A stretch of DNA of 64,000 nucleotides from Acinetobacter lactucae (GTDB taxonomy: Bacteria > Pseudomonadota > Gammaproteobacteria > Pseudomonadales > Moraxellaceae). The position numbers were made by a program, and so were the translations under genes. Below are positions 1 through 9,051 of this stretch, piece by piece. Under the pieces are notes generated by a model. That model was given only the letters and a program-made list of their open reading frames with translations, was not told the DNA's origin and ran no database searches. Numbering within the stretch: position 1 is the stretch's first letter; every line of letters begins with the position of its first letter. The DNA is taken from assembly GCF_001605885.1 (NCBI RefSeq), contig NZ_LRPE01000004.1, forward strand, positions 124,001-188,000, given 5' to 3'.

Positions 1-381
1 TATTCATCACAAAATATTTAAAAATATTAGAAATTCATATTTTTATTAGGTACTTAAAATGATTTGAACTATATAAATAAAAGTAACTTTTTGCCAAATA
101 TTATATTTGCATATGTTAATCATCTAATACTTTAAATGCACAAATAAAATACATTAATGATGCATTGTGATCCATATTGTGACAAACCTAATCCATTTAT
201 AATTACTACTTAATTATTTGATTATAAATATAAAATCCAATTAATTTAACTATAAAAAATAGTATAACATTACATATAAAAAGGTTCTAAAACGATACAT
301 TTTTATTTATTAAGCATGTGAAGAGTCCAGCAATGTATACTTTTTATACAAAAAAATTTGAAAGTTTTGGCCAGCGTTAAA

Positions 382-403
382 AAATTTTCCAAACGGAAAA
401 TTT
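382..403. promoter_or_regulatory. Inverted repeat, possible activator site
   Basis: AAATTTTCC (382-390) is perfectly repeated in inverse as GGAAAATTT (395-403) around a 4-base centre AAAC. Its centre lies about 110 bases upstream of the sigma-54 -24 element, a usual distance for an enhancer-binding activator site. The stem is AT-rich and followed by a loose T run, so a weak terminator of a gene further left is the alternative. Confidence 0.35.
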
Positions 404-500
404 ATTTTTGTTTAATAAAGAATGAATCTTTGTGCTGAACCATAATAAAATCAATATATATCAATATTTTGCATAAACTAAAAAAAGAAAAATATATAGT

Positions 501-516
501 TGGCACTTGCTTTGCT
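501..516 (+). promoter_or_regulatory. Sigma-54 (RpoN) promoter
   Basis: TGGCAC at 501-506, five bases, then TTGCT at 512-516 matches the RpoN -24/-12 consensus (TGGCAC-N5-TTGCW) in every fixed base, with the required GG-to-GC spacing. Transcription would begin near 527, leaving a leader of about 40 bases before the receptor start at 570. The activator is not encoded in this window. The match is seen directly; activity is inferred. Confidence 0.75.
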
Positions 517-569
517 TAAAAACTTTCCAGCAATATCGCTAACGACAACAAAAAGGGATCAAATCCACG

Positions 570-3284
570 ATGAAAAAAAAATACAATGTTCGATCTCAGG
601 CAACCCCAAAGATCAGCAAAACAATTCTTAAATTAAGCACCCTTAGTTTAAGTATGATGTGTCTTACCCTGACACAGGCAGCAGAAACTGAACAATCAAG
701 TACTGATGAAAAACCAACAAAAGTCGTAAAAGTTGCCGTTACAGGTTCTTCAATCAAAGGGGTTGCTGCACAAAGTGCCTCGCCAATTACCATAGTGAAA
801 GTTGATGAAATATTAAAACAAGGGGTGACTACAACTGAAGAAGCCTTAGCCAAGATTAGTGCAAACCAATCGAGTTTTGTTACTGCTCAAAATGTAGGTG
901 CTAGTGGAACGGTAGGCTCAGCAGCTGACCTCCGAGGAATTGGTGCCAATAAAACCTTAATCTTACTTAATGGTCGTCGTTTAGCTGCAAATGCTTATGA
1001 TAGTGGTGTCACTAATTTAAATATTATTCCGTTAGCTATGTTAGACCGTATTGAGGTCTTACGAGATGGCGCATCAGCAATTTATGGTACAGATGCAATT
1101 GGTGGTGTAATCAACTTCATTACTAAAAAACAATTTACTGGTTTAAACATCAGTGGTGGTTTGACACAACCAGAGCACAATGGAGGTGATACACAAGATC
1201 TAAGCGTATTTGGTGGTTATGGTGATCTTGATGAAAATGGATTTAATATTTTTGGTGTCATCGATTACCGACATGGTAACGACGTTATGGCAAAAGATCG
1301 TAAAGTTAGTAAACGTGGAGGATTAATACCAGAACTAGGTATTACAAAAGGGAGTAGCGGTAGCTTTCCCGCTAATTTTTATGACAAGGAAACTGGTACC
1401 GAAGGAAACCCATATGCAGCTACAGGCTGTGGAAGTAATCCGCTCGTTTACGCACAAGGTGAATTCTGCCGTTATAACAGTCAGGCAGTGATTGGAATTG
1501 TTCCAAAAACTGAAGATATCTCAGCACTAGGGCGTGCTACTTTTAAACTCAATGATAATTTTAATGCTGTAGCAGAATACGTCTACGCGCGTAATGAAAT
1601 TACTACCTCAGTGGCTCCAGACGTTTTCTTCGATTTAACATTGAATCCTGATAGTAAATATTATCCAGGTAATGGTATTACACCTGCTATGAATAAAGTC
1701 AGTGGCCCACTTGAACTTTATATTCGTTCTCAAGCTGGTAATCGTGTTAGTTCTAGTATTAATGAGTCACATCGTGTATTCGGTGGTCTAGAGGGTGAAG
1801 CATTCGGTTGGGATATTAATACTGGTGTTACTTATGCTCATAGCGAAGCGGAAGACCGACTAAACAGTGGGTATCTTAACTACAACAGAACTCAAGAGGC
1901 TTTAAATAATGGTATTTTAAACCCATTCGGTCCACAAGCACCAGAAGATGCAGGCTTATGGGGTACACTAGGAGTTACTGGTGCTTATTTAAAAGCAGAC
2001 GTTGACTCAACAACTGTTGATTTCACCGCCAGTCGACCTATATTTAAATTACCTGCAGGTGACGTTGGTTTTGCAATTGGAACTAGCTACCGCCATGATG
2101 AATGGACCTCAAACGTAGTATCTGAAGTGGCTAGTCAAGCACCAAGTACAGGAGTTGATCCGAATGAACCTACGAATAAAGGAAAAAGAGATATCAAAGC
2201 AGTCTTTACTGAACTGCATATTCCCTTACATAAAACTTTAGAAGCTCAACTTGCGGCTCGTTACGATGATTATAGTGACTTCGGCGATACGTTTAACCCT
2301 AAATTTGCACTCCGTTGGGAACCAATTAAACAATTAATGTTCCGTACTTCTTATAGCACAGGATTCCGAGCACCAACTTTATGGGAAGTAAATGCTCCTA
2401 ACTCTATAACAAATACTTCAGCTTACTATAATGACCCTGTACTTTGTCCAAATGGCCCTCCTAAAAAACCAGGAGATACTCTTCCACCGGGTGGTGTTGC
2501 CAGTCGTGATTGCGAAACCCAATTTGATCGCAAAAATGGAGGAAATAAAGATCTTGACCCTGAAGAATCAAAATCATTTACTGCTGGCCTAGTTCTTGAA
2601 CCAATTAAAAATTTAGTTCTAACTTTAGACTATTTTAATATTGAAGTTGAAAATCAAATTGCTGCATTACCTGAGAGTGATATTTTTAACAATCCAACAA
2701 AATATGCCGACAAGTTCATACGCAACCCCGATGGAACGCTTAACCATATCATTACTACTCAAGACAATATGGGTGATTTAAAAACTTCTGGTGTCGATGT
2801 AAGTCTAAATTATATAACCCCAATGACAGCAACAGGTCGATTTGGCTTTGGAATCGATGGGACTTATGTCATTAAATATAAATATCAAAATGAAAAAGAT
2901 GGAGAATGGATTAGTAGTTTAGGCACATATGTTGGCGATGCTCCAATTATTCGTTGGAAACATACTGCTAATTTATACTGGAATTATCAAAACTGGGGTG
3001 TAAATTTCCAACAACAATTCACTCGGGGTTATGATGACCAAAATTCAAGCTCCACAGTCAAGCCAGGTTATGAAAACCATAAAGTGAGCGACTATACAAT
3101 TTATAATATTTCAGGTACTTACAAAGGCTTTAAAAATCTAGAAGTTACAGCGGGCATTAAGAATATCTTTGATGAAGACCCTCCTGCTTCAAATGTTGGT
3201 GACAACTTCCAAATGGGATATGACCCACGTTACGCAGATCCTTTAGGACGTACTTACTTTGTACGAGGTACATATAAGTTCTAA
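570..3284 (+). CDS. TonB-dependent outer-membrane receptor
   Basis: This is a TonB-gated outer-membrane transporter of 904 residues. A signal peptide ends near residue 38 (TQAA). A likely TonB box lies around 51-60, and a plug domain follows with LRGIGANKTLILLNGRR (about 122-138) and the IEVLRDGASAIYGTDAIGG motif (about 160-180). The 22-strand barrel fills the rest and ends in the expected C-terminal phenylalanine. There is no N-terminal STN signalling domain. The GGGA ribosome site sits 11 bases before the ATG. It is transcribed with its own tonB-exbB-exbD-exbD genes from a sigma-54 promoter and has no Fur-like box that I could see. A substrate other than a ferric siderophore is therefore plausible, but the ligand is unknown. 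Confidence 0.9.
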   Translation: MKKKYNVRSQATPKISKTILKLSTLSLSMMCLTLTQAAETEQSSTDEKPTKVVKVAVTGSSIKGVAAQSASPITIVKVDEILKQGVTTTEEALAKISANQSSFVTAQNVGASGTVGSAADLRGIGANKTLILLNGRRLAANAYDSGVTNLNIIPLAMLDRIEVLRDGASAIYGTDAIGGVINFITKKQFTGLNISGGLTQPEHNGGDTQDLSVFGGYGDLDENGFNIFGVIDYRHGNDVMAKDRKVSKRGGLIPELGITKGSSGSFPANFYDKETGTEGNPYAATGCGSNPLVYAQGEFCRYNSQAVIGIVPKTEDISALGRATFKLNDNFNAVAEYVYARNEITTSVAPDVFFDLTLNPDSKYYPGNGITPAMNKVSGPLELYIRSQAGNRVSSSINESHRVFGGLEGEAFGWDINTGVTYAHSEAEDRLNSGYLNYNRTQEALNNGILNPFGPQAPEDAGLWGTLGVTGAYLKADVDSTTVDFTASRPIFKLPAGDVGFAIGTSYRHDEWTSNVVSEVASQAPSTGVDPNEPTNKGKRDIKAVFTELHIPLHKTLEAQLAARYDDYSDFGDTFNPKFALRWEPIKQLMFRTSYSTGFRAPTLWEVNAPNSITNTSAYYNDPVLCPNGPPKKPGDTLPPGGVASRDCETQFDRKNGGNKDLDPEESKSFTAGLVLEPIKNLVLTLDYFNIEVENQIAALPESDIFNNPTKYADKFIRNPDGTLNHIITTQDNMGDLKTSGVDVSLNYITPMTATGRFGFGIDGTYVIKYKYQNEKDGEWISSLGTYVGDAPIIRWKHTANLYWNYQNWGVNFQQQFTRGYDDQNSSSTVKPGYENHKVSDYTIYNISGTYKGFKNLEVTAGIKNIFDEDPPASNVGDNFQMGYDPRYADPLGRTYFVRGTYKF

Positions 3285-3290
3285 ATGGTT

Positions 3291-3329
3291 GTTCTGCAAA
3301 TATAACTCTCAATGGTTAGTTTGCAGAAC
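3291..3329 (+). other. Stem-loop between receptor gene and tonB
   Basis: GTTCTGCAAA (3291-3300) and TTTGCAGAAC (3320-3329) form a perfect 10-bp stem around a 19-base loop, 6 bases after the receptor stop. No T run follows, so a simple terminator is unlikely. It may protect the receptor mRNA 3' end or set the ratio of receptor to motor proteins. Function is inferred. Confidence 0.6.
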
Positions 3330-3393
3330 AAATACTCATTCTTAGCCAAACAGTCATTTTAAAAATTGTTTGTCTACAGTTTCAGGAGTAACT

Positions 3394-4107
3394 ATGGGCA
3401 TGACTTTTACAGACATAGAAAATAAATCTGCCAAACGCCTAATTGGTATTGCTGCAGTTATTTTTCTGCATCTTCTTGTTGCCTATATTCTGATGTCAGG
3501 TTTAGCAAACAATATTCAAAAACCAGCAGAAAAACCTGTGGAATTACAAATTATTCAGGATATTAAGCCGCCTCCTCCACCAAAGCCGGAAGAGCCCAAA
3601 CCAAAGGAAAAACCACCTGAACCACCAAAAATGGTAGAAAAAGTTGCCAAGGTTCCTGAGCCACCAAAAGAAGTAGAGAAAGTAGCAACACCGGTACAAA
3701 AAACGACACCAGTGGCTCAACCGACTAAAGTGGCTACCCCAGCTCCTGCTGCACCTAGTACCCCATCACCAAGCCCTGTTGCCGCACCTGCTCCAGTGGC
3801 TGCTGCGCCGGCACCAAAACCAGCTGGTGTAAGTCGTGGTGTTTCAGAGGGTTCTGCTGGCTGTGAAAAACCTGAGTATCCACGTGAAGCACTGATGAAT
3901 GAAGAACAAGGGACAGTGCGAATACGTGTTCTGGTTGATACATCCGGCAAAGTCATTGATGCCAAAGTAAAAAAATCGAGTGGCAGCAAAATTTTAGATA
4001 AAGCAGCAACTAAAGCCTACAGCTTATGTACGTTCAAACCAGCAATGAAAGATGGTGTACCTCAGCAAGACTGGTATGAAATTGAATATCCATTCGTAAT
4101 TGAATAA
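3394..4107 (+). CDS. tonB: TonB energy transducer
   Basis: This inner-membrane-anchored periplasmic protein of 237 residues transmits proton-motive energy to outer-membrane receptors. It has a single membrane segment at about 16-36, a long Pro/Lys/Glu- then Ala/Pro-rich spanning region (about 50-145), and a C-terminal TonB domain with the YP motif (CEKPEYP) and a conserved VLVDTSGKV strand. Two cysteines in the C-terminal domain (CEKPEYP and SLCTF) could form a periplasmic disulfide. The ATG at 3394 is chosen over an upstream in-frame TTG at 3370 because AGGAG lies 5 bases before it. It resembles the tonB1-type cluster of A. baumannii, though numbering from memory is uncertain. Confidence 0.92.
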   Translation: MGMTFTDIENKSAKRLIGIAAVIFLHLLVAYILMSGLANNIQKPAEKPVELQIIQDIKPPPPPKPEEPKPKEKPPEPPKMVEKVAKVPEPPKEVEKVATPVQKTTPVAQPTKVATPAPAAPSTPSPSPVAAPAPVAAAPAPKPAGVSRGVSEGSAGCEKPEYPREALMNEEQGTVRIRVLVDTSGKVIDAKVKKSSGSKILDKAATKAYSLCTFKPAMKDGVPQQDWYEIEYPFVIE

Positions 4108-4147
4108 ACAATTGAATTAGCAAGAAATTAAAAAATATTGGAGATAT

Positions 4148-5029
4148 ATGATGAAAAAATCAACTCAACCACTAGTACATTTCGCTTCTGCAAGTTTAAT
4201 CGCAGCTTGCTCGTTACTTCCATTAAGCTCAGTTTTCGCAGAAGAAACAAGCAATACTCCTGTGGCCACAGCCACTACTGAAGCTACTTCAAATACAAGT
4301 ACTCCAACTCCACCACCAAAGCCTGCAACAAGTGAAACTGTTAAAAATCCATATGGTCTAGAAGCCCTTTGGCGTGAAGGTGACTTAGTCGCTAAATCTA
4401 CCTTATTTATTTTAGTACTCATGTCGATTGGAACTTGGTACATCATCATCTCTAAACTATTGCAGCAAGGTAAAGTCAAACGCCAAGGTAAAGAAGCTGA
4501 AAGACATTTCTGGGAAGCTACCTCCCTTGATAATGCTGCAGAAGGTTTAGAACAAAGTAGCGCTTATCGCTTTATTGCAGAAAAAGGCATTAATTCAACT
4601 AAATCACACGGCGGTTCTTTACTTGAGCGCATTGATTTTAATACTTGGGTGAGCATTTCGATTCAACGTGCTATTGAAAAAATACAAAATCATTTAGGTG
4701 GTGGTTTAGCCTTTTTAGCAACGGTAGGTTCTACTGCACCATTTGTAGGCCTATTTGGTACCGTATGGGGAATTTACCACGCTTTGACAGCCATCGGCAT
4801 CTCTGGTCAAGCATCTATCGATAAAGTTGCAGGCCCCGTTGGTGAAGCTCTCATTATGACGGCTATTGGTCTTGCAGTCGCAGTACCTGCCGTACTTGGT
4901 TACAACTGGCTGACTCGCCGCAATAAAGCCGTTATGGAAAATGTCCGTTCATTTGGTTCAGATTTACACGCGGTTTTATTAAGTGGAGAAATTAATACCA
5001 ATAATTCAGTTAACCGCCGTATTAAATAA
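4148..5029 (+). CDS. exbB: ExbB proton-channel subunit (MotA/TolQ/ExbB)
   Basis: This is the inner-membrane subunit of the ExbB-ExbD proton motor that drives TonB. The 293-residue protein has an N-terminal hydrophobic, cleavable-looking leader (to about residue 32, VFAEE) and a Thr/Pro-rich periplasmic extension. Three membrane helices follow: near 79-100, near 180-210 (with the STAPFVGLFGTVWGI motif) and near 225-250. The long leader plus extension is typical of the Pseudomonas-like ExbB class and absent from E. coli ExbB. A GGAG site at 4140-4143 precedes tandem ATG codons. It lies 40 bases after tonB in one operon. Confidence 0.92.
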   Translation: MMKKSTQPLVHFASASLIAACSLLPLSSVFAEETSNTPVATATTEATSNTSTPTPPPKPATSETVKNPYGLEALWREGDLVAKSTLFILVLMSIGTWYIIISKLLQQGKVKRQGKEAERHFWEATSLDNAAEGLEQSSAYRFIAEKGINSTKSHGGSLLERIDFNTWVSISIQRAIEKIQNHLGGGLAFLATVGSTAPFVGLFGTVWGIYHALTAIGISGQASIDKVAGPVGEALIMTAIGLAVAVPAVLGYNWLTRRNKAVMENVRSFGSDLHAVLLSGEINTNNSVNRRIK

Positions 5030-5044
5030 TCAGGAGCAAACATT

Positions 5045-5467
5045 ATGGGTATGAGTGTTGGTTCTGAAGATGATGACGAAATGATTGGCACAATTAACAC
5101 GACACCTCTGGTGGATGTCATGTTGGTTTTACTTATTATTTTTCTTATTACTATTCCAGTAGTTACACATACAGTTCCAGTGAAACTACCGGAAGAAAAA
5201 AATACTCCGTACGCAACCACCCCTGAAAATATTCAACTCTCAGTCAATAAAACAGGAGATATTTTCTGGAACGAAAGTTATGTACCGAATAAAGAAATAT
5301 TGTTAACAAAATTACAAGCCGTGGCACAAAAAAGACCGCAGCCTGAGGTGCATATTCGAGGAGATCAGCTTACCCATTTTGAAGCAATAGATCAGGTCAT
5401 TAGTACCACCAAACAAGCTGGTATTGGCAAAATTGCCTTTGTTACTACCCCTCCAGCCTCCCCGTAA
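5045..5467 (+). CDS. exbD: ExbD subunit, first copy
   Basis: This TonB-motor component of 140 residues has a short cytoplasmic acidic tail, one membrane helix (about 21-42) and a periplasmic domain. The essential membrane aspartate is present in TPLVDVML (D24). AGGAG is 8 bases before the ATG. A second exbD follows 19 bases later. The two proteins share the opening MGM-VGS and the TPL-DVMLV helix but diverge in the periplasmic part, so they are paralogues rather than a recent duplication. A mixed ExbD1/ExbD2 dimer is a reasonable inference. Confidence 0.92.
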   Translation: MGMSVGSEDDDEMIGTINTTPLVDVMLVLLIIFLITIPVVTHTVPVKLPEEKNTPYATTPENIQLSVNKTGDIFWNESYVPNKEILLTKLQAVAQKRPQPEVHIRGDQLTHFEAIDQVISTTKQAGIGKIAFVTTPPASP

Positions 5468-5486
5468 TGATTTTAAGGAGAATTTT

Positions 5487-5900
5487 ATGGGTATGAATGT
5501 CGGTTCAAATAATGATGACGATGTGATGTTGGAAGTCAACATGACACCTCTTATTGATGTCATGCTGGTACTCATTATTATGTTTATTATTACCATACCT
5601 GCACCAAACAACGCGATTAATATTAATTTGCCAAATGGCACACCGCCACCAACGAATGAAAAGCCGCCGGAAGTGATTGATGTAAGAATTGATGCAGCGG
5701 GCAAAGTATTTTGGAATAACCAAAAGGTTTCTGACCGAAAGGCACTAGAGACTTTATTTCAAGGTGTGATTGCTAAAAAAGATCAAGACCAGATCAAACT
5801 CAAACCAGACCAGATGGCTGAATATAAGAATGTAGCAATGGTCATGGCTACAGCACAGCGTTTAGGTGTCACTAAAATTGGAATTGTGAGCAGTAATTAA
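5487..5900 (+). CDS. exbD: ExbD subunit, second copy
   Basis: This second biopolymer-transport ExbD protein has 137 residues. It carries an acidic N-tail (NNDDD), a membrane helix with the proton-carrying aspartate D24 in TPLIDVML, and a periplasmic domain that begins with a Pro-rich stretch. The ATG at 5487 has AAGGAG 6 bases upstream; an in-frame start at 5424 would overlap the first exbD and lacks a site. This is the last gene of the receptor-tonB-exbB-exbD-exbD operon, which ends at the terminator at 5939-5970. Confidence 0.9.
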   Translation: MGMNVGSNNDDDVMLEVNMTPLIDVMLVLIIMFIITIPAPNNAININLPNGTPPPTNEKPPEVIDVRIDAAGKVFWNNQKVSDRKALETLFQGVIAKKDQDQIKLKPDQMAEYKNVAMVMATAQRLGVTKIGIVSSN

Positions 5901-5938
5901 TATTGCTTTTCAGATTATTTAACTCTATTAACTCCTGC

Positions 5939-5970
5939 GCTAACTGGAATCTTCAGTTAGCATTTTTTTT
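5939..5970 (+). terminator. Terminator of the tonB-exbBD operon
   Basis: GCTAACTG (5939-5946) pairs with CAGTTAGC (5954-5961) around a 7-base loop, followed by a run of eight T. The right arm overlaps the 3' end and stop codon of the opposing acetyltransferase gene. Confidence 0.85.
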
Positions 5971-6418
5971 GGAGCGAAATATTTAACTCTAAAATAATAT
6001 CTCCACACTCATCATATTCTCCAGTTTCTATAAAACCCATTTTTTTATAAAGTTTCCCAGCAATGTTATTAGAAGATTTATACATCGTTCGAATTCGTTT
6101 AGCTCCTTTTGCAGCCATTTCATCAATTGCAATTTGCAACGCTACAGCACCATAACCTTTAGCCTGACTATTTTTATCAATCATAAAACGAAACAACCAA
6201 AATAATGTCTCATCAGGTGGATCAATTTCGACGCAATACATTAGGAACCCAACGACTTCATCATTAAAACAGATGACTCTTGGATAGTAATGTTCTTCCA
6301 CCTTAGACTCAGCAATAGAATATACATTTGGTGCAACATAATCTTTTTGAGATTCATCCAATGATAATCTTGCACATAAAATCCAATTCTCACGATCGAG
6401 ATCTTTTAATCTAATCAA
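5957..6418 (-). CDS. GNAT-family N-acetyltransferase
   Basis: This is a predicted acetyl-CoA-dependent acetyltransferase of about 153 residues. The acetyl-CoA-binding core is visible as SQAKGYGAVALQIAIDEM (V-x-x-x-x-R/Q-G-x-G/A type), followed by the N...AGKLYKKMGFIETGEY motif of GNAT folds. The sequence recalls spermidine/aminoglycoside-type GNATs, but the substrate cannot be read from it. No ATG fits the N-terminus. A TTG at 6418 has AAAGG 7 bases upstream and gives the usual opening MIRLKDL; a TTG at 6424 is too close to that site. The gene stands alone, and its 3' end sits inside the opposing operon's terminator. Confidence 0.8.
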   Translation of the reverse strand: MIRLKDLDRENWILCARLSLDESQKDYVAPNVYSIAESKVEEHYYPRVICFNDEVVGFLMYCVEIDPPDETLFWLFRFMIDKNSQAKGYGAVALQIAIDEMAAKGAKRIRTMYKSSNNIAGKLYKKMGFIETGEYDECGDIILELNISLQKKC

Positions 6419-6475
6419 ATTCAAAACCTTTTAGCTATAAATCTATATTTTATAAGCACAAAATATACCGAAAAT

Positions 6476-6501
6476 AAAAAAGCCTCCGAAGAGGCTTTTT
6501 T
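6476..6501 (-). terminator. Terminator after glcB
   Basis: AAAAAAGCCTC and GAGGCTTTTTT form a 5-bp GC-rich stem flanked by A and T runs, a symmetric intrinsic terminator. It lies 16 bases past the glcB stop and can also isolate the acetyltransferase promoter. Confidence 0.85.
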
Positions 6502-6516
6502 CAAAACAGGATAAAA

Positions 6517-8682
6517 TTAATCACCTGTATAACCTTTTAACTTCAAACGAGCAGCATGAAGTAAAGGCTCAGTATAACCAGAAGGCTGTTCACAACCTTT
6601 GAAGATAAGATCAGAAGCTGCTTGGAAAGCAATATTTGTTTCAAAGTTAGCTGCCATTGGTTTATACAATGGGTCATTCGCATTTTGCTCATCAACAATT
6701 TTTGCCATGCGTTTAAGCACTTCTTCAACTTGTTCACGAGTCACGATACCGTGACGTAACCAGTTTGCAACGTGTTGAGAAGAAATACGTAATGTTGCAC
6801 GGTCTTCCATTAAGCCTACGTTATTAATATCAGGAACTTTCGAACAACCCACGCCTAAGTCAACCCAACGAACAACGTAACCTAAAATACCTTGGCAGTT
6901 ATTTTCAAGCTCATTATTAATCTCTTCTGCTGACCAGTTAGTTTCTGGTGCAAATGGAGGAGTTAACAAGTCATCTAATGACAACATTTCTTCAGCTTTT
7001 AACTGATCTTGACGTGCTTTTACATTCACTTGATGGTAATGCATCGCATGAAGTACAGCACCAGTTGGAGATGGAACCCAAGCACATGAAGCACCCGCAT
7101 TTGGATGTGCAGCTTTGGTTGCTAACATATCTTTCATGCTATCTGGTTTTGGCCACATGCCTTTACCAATCTGTGCTTTACCTTGTAAACCACATTTCAA
7201 ACCAATTGCAACGTTACGGTTTTCGTAAGCAGCAATCCATTTTTGTGTTTTAACAGCTTCTTTACGAACAACTGGCGCAGCTTCCATAGAAGTATGGATT
7301 TCATCACCTGTACGGTCCATGAAACCAGTATTAATAAAGATCGTACGGTCTTTAGCAGCAGCAATACAGTTTTTCAAGTTTACAGATGTACGGCGCTCTT
7401 CATCCATAATACCGATTTTTAACGATTTAGGTGGCAACCCAATTGCCTGTTCAGCACGTTCAAATAGCTCTACAGCAAACGCAACTTCTTCTGGTCCATG
7501 CATTTTTGGCTTAACAATATACATAGAACCTTTGCGTGAGTTCTTATTTTCATTTGTACTACGGATATCAGCAATTGATAACAATGGTGTTACCAATGCA
7601 TCCATAATACCTTCAAAAATTTCTTCACCGTCTACCAAAATAGCTGGGTTAGTCATTAAGTGACCTACGTTACGAAGTAACATAAGTGAACGACCATGAA
7701 GTTTTGTTGTACCACCAATTAAGTTTTTAATTTCGCGGTCTTTATTCAAATCACGAACAATTATTTTACCATTCTTTTCAATAGACTCTTGAAGCGTACC
7801 CTTCATTAAACCTAACCAGTTACGGTAACCTTCAACTTTTTCTTCTGCATCCACAGCCGCAACAGAGTCTTCCAAATCTTGAATTGTGGTTACTGCCGCT
7901 TCAAATGTTAAATCTTTAACACCTGCAGAATCTGTTTGTCCAATTGGGCTAGATGGGTCGATTTCAATAATGACATGAAGACCATTACTTAATAATACGA
8001 CTTCTGAAGGATTTGCTTCTTCACCGTTGAAACCAACGAACTGAGCCTCATGAGCTAAACCTGTTTTTGAACCATCTTTCAAAGTTACAACAAGTTTGTT
8101 TTGCTCAATCGCATATTTTGTTGCGTCTGCATGTGAACCTTGCGCAAGTGGGAAAACTTCATTTAAGAAATTTTTAGCAAACTCAATCACTTTTGCACCG
8201 CGTACAGGGTTATATCCTTTGCCTTTTTCAGCTCCACCTTCTTCAGAAATTACATCGAAGCCGTAAAGTGCATCATATAAAGAACCCCAACGAGCATTTG
8301 CTGCATTCAAGCAATAACGTGCATTACGTACAGGTACAACTAACTGTGGTCCTGCCAACAACGCAATTTCTTCATCTACATTTTCAGTAGTAATTTGAAA
8401 ATCTTCAACTTCTGGTAATAAATAACCAATTTCAGTTAAGAACGCTTTATAAGCACCTAATTCAAATTTGTTGTTACGGTGCCATTCATCAATTTTTGCT
8501 TGTAATTCATCACGCTTAGCCAATAATGCTTTATTTTTTGGGCTAAGATCGACAACAACTTGCTCAAAGTTCTTCCAGTAAGTTTCACTATCTAAACCAG
8601 AACCTGGTAAAGCTTCATTTTCGATAAAATCGTAAAGTTCTTTAGCAATCGCTAACTTGCCTTTTTGAATACGTGCAGTCAT
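6517..8682 (-). CDS. glcB: Malate synthase G
   Basis: This enzyme condenses glyoxylate with acetyl-CoA to give malate, the second step of the glyoxylate shunt and the route for glycolate/glyoxylate use. At 721 residues it matches the 720-730-residue isoform G. Recognisable blocks include [20 protein letters not shown] with the catalytic arginine region, [41 protein letters not shown], and a late [27 protein letters not shown] segment carrying the C-terminal catalytic part. The ATG has AGGAAAG upstream. It is monocistronic, with terminators on both sides. A direct repeat TATACC at 8708-8713 and 8727-8732 sits just upstream and may be a regulator site. Confidence 0.96.
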   Translation of the reverse strand: MTARIQKGKLAIAKELYDFIENEALPGSGLDSETYWKNFEQVVVDLSPKNKALLAKRDELQAKIDEWHRNNKFELGAYKAFLTEIGYLLPEVEDFQITTENVDEEIALLAGPQLVVPVRNARYCLNAANARWGSLYDALYGFDVISEEGGAEKGKGYNPVRGAKVIEFAKNFLNEVFPLAQGSHADATKYAIEQNKLVVTLKDGSKTGLAHEAQFVGFNGEEANPSEVVLLSNGLHVIIEIDPSSPIGQTDSAGVKDLTFEAAVTTIQDLEDSVAAVDAEEKVEGYRNWLGLMKGTLQESIEKNGKIIVRDLNKDREIKNLIGGTTKLHGRSLMLLRNVGHLMTNPAILVDGEEIFEGIMDALVTPLLSIADIRSTNENKNSRKGSMYIVKPKMHGPEEVAFAVELFERAEQAIGLPPKSLKIGIMDEERRTSVNLKNCIAAAKDRTIFINTGFMDRTGDEIHTSMEAAPVVRKEAVKTQKWIAAYENRNVAIGLKCGLQGKAQIGKGMWPKPDSMKDMLATKAAHPNAGASCAWVPSPTGAVLHAMHYHQVNVKARQDQLKAEEMLSLDDLLTPPFAPETNWSAEEINNELENNCQGILGYVVRWVDLGVGCSKVPDINNVGLMEDRATLRISSQHVANWLRHGIVTREQVEEVLKRMAKIVDEQNANDPLYKPMAANFETNIAFQAASDLIFKGCEQPSGYTEPLLHAARLKLKGYTGD

Positions 8683-9051
8683 TGTCTTTCCTGAAGTTGC
8701 TACTTTTTATACCAAGAGAATCCTAGTATACCGATTTAAATTAAGCTGAATACTAATATCACACTCCTAAATAGTAAGCATTTTCCCTTGCAAAACTATT
8801 GACAAAGATAAATTTTTCTATATAGGAAATATTAAAATTCTAACTGGGATTCCCAACAATTTATTCAATATTTAAAGATACTGAAACTAGACTTTTTGTT
8901 AACAGACAAAAAATTTCACTATCTTGTTTTTCTAAAGCGTATTTAGTTATATCAAACTTTAAAGCGTGAAAAAGCACTATTTAACTAAATTTATCAATTT
9001 TTGTTGTAAAAAAAGCGCCCCATTTAGAGCGCTTTTCATATCTACTTTTCT
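8683..9051. other. Intergenic region upstream of glcB
   Basis: No gene is seen. The right part holds the terminator of the zapE-like gene (9008-9036). The left part, next to glcB, has the TATACC direct repeat (8708-8713, 8727-8732) and must hold the glcB promoter. The middle is AT-rich without clear structure. Confidence 0.6.
9008..9036 (-). terminator. Terminator after zapE
   Basis: On the minus strand, AAAAGCGC and GCGCTTTT form a stem, followed by a T run (A run at 9008-9014 on the plus strand). It is placed 15 bases after the zapE-like stop. Confidence 0.75.

Larger units (their letters stand above)
1..569. other. AT-rich upstream region of the TonB receptor operon
   Basis: No credible coding sequence is seen on either strand. 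The stretch is very AT-rich. It holds a direct repeat ATTGTGA at 164-170 and 176-182 (12-base period), an inverted repeat at 382-403 and a sigma-54 promoter at 501-516. It therefore looks like a long control region for the receptor gene that starts at 570. A gene ending left of the window cannot be judged. Confidence 0.6.

Noticed and set aside
164..182. ATTGTGA pair as a Crp site
   Set aside because: The two copies are direct, not inverted, so the TGTGA-N6-TCACA palindrome is missing.
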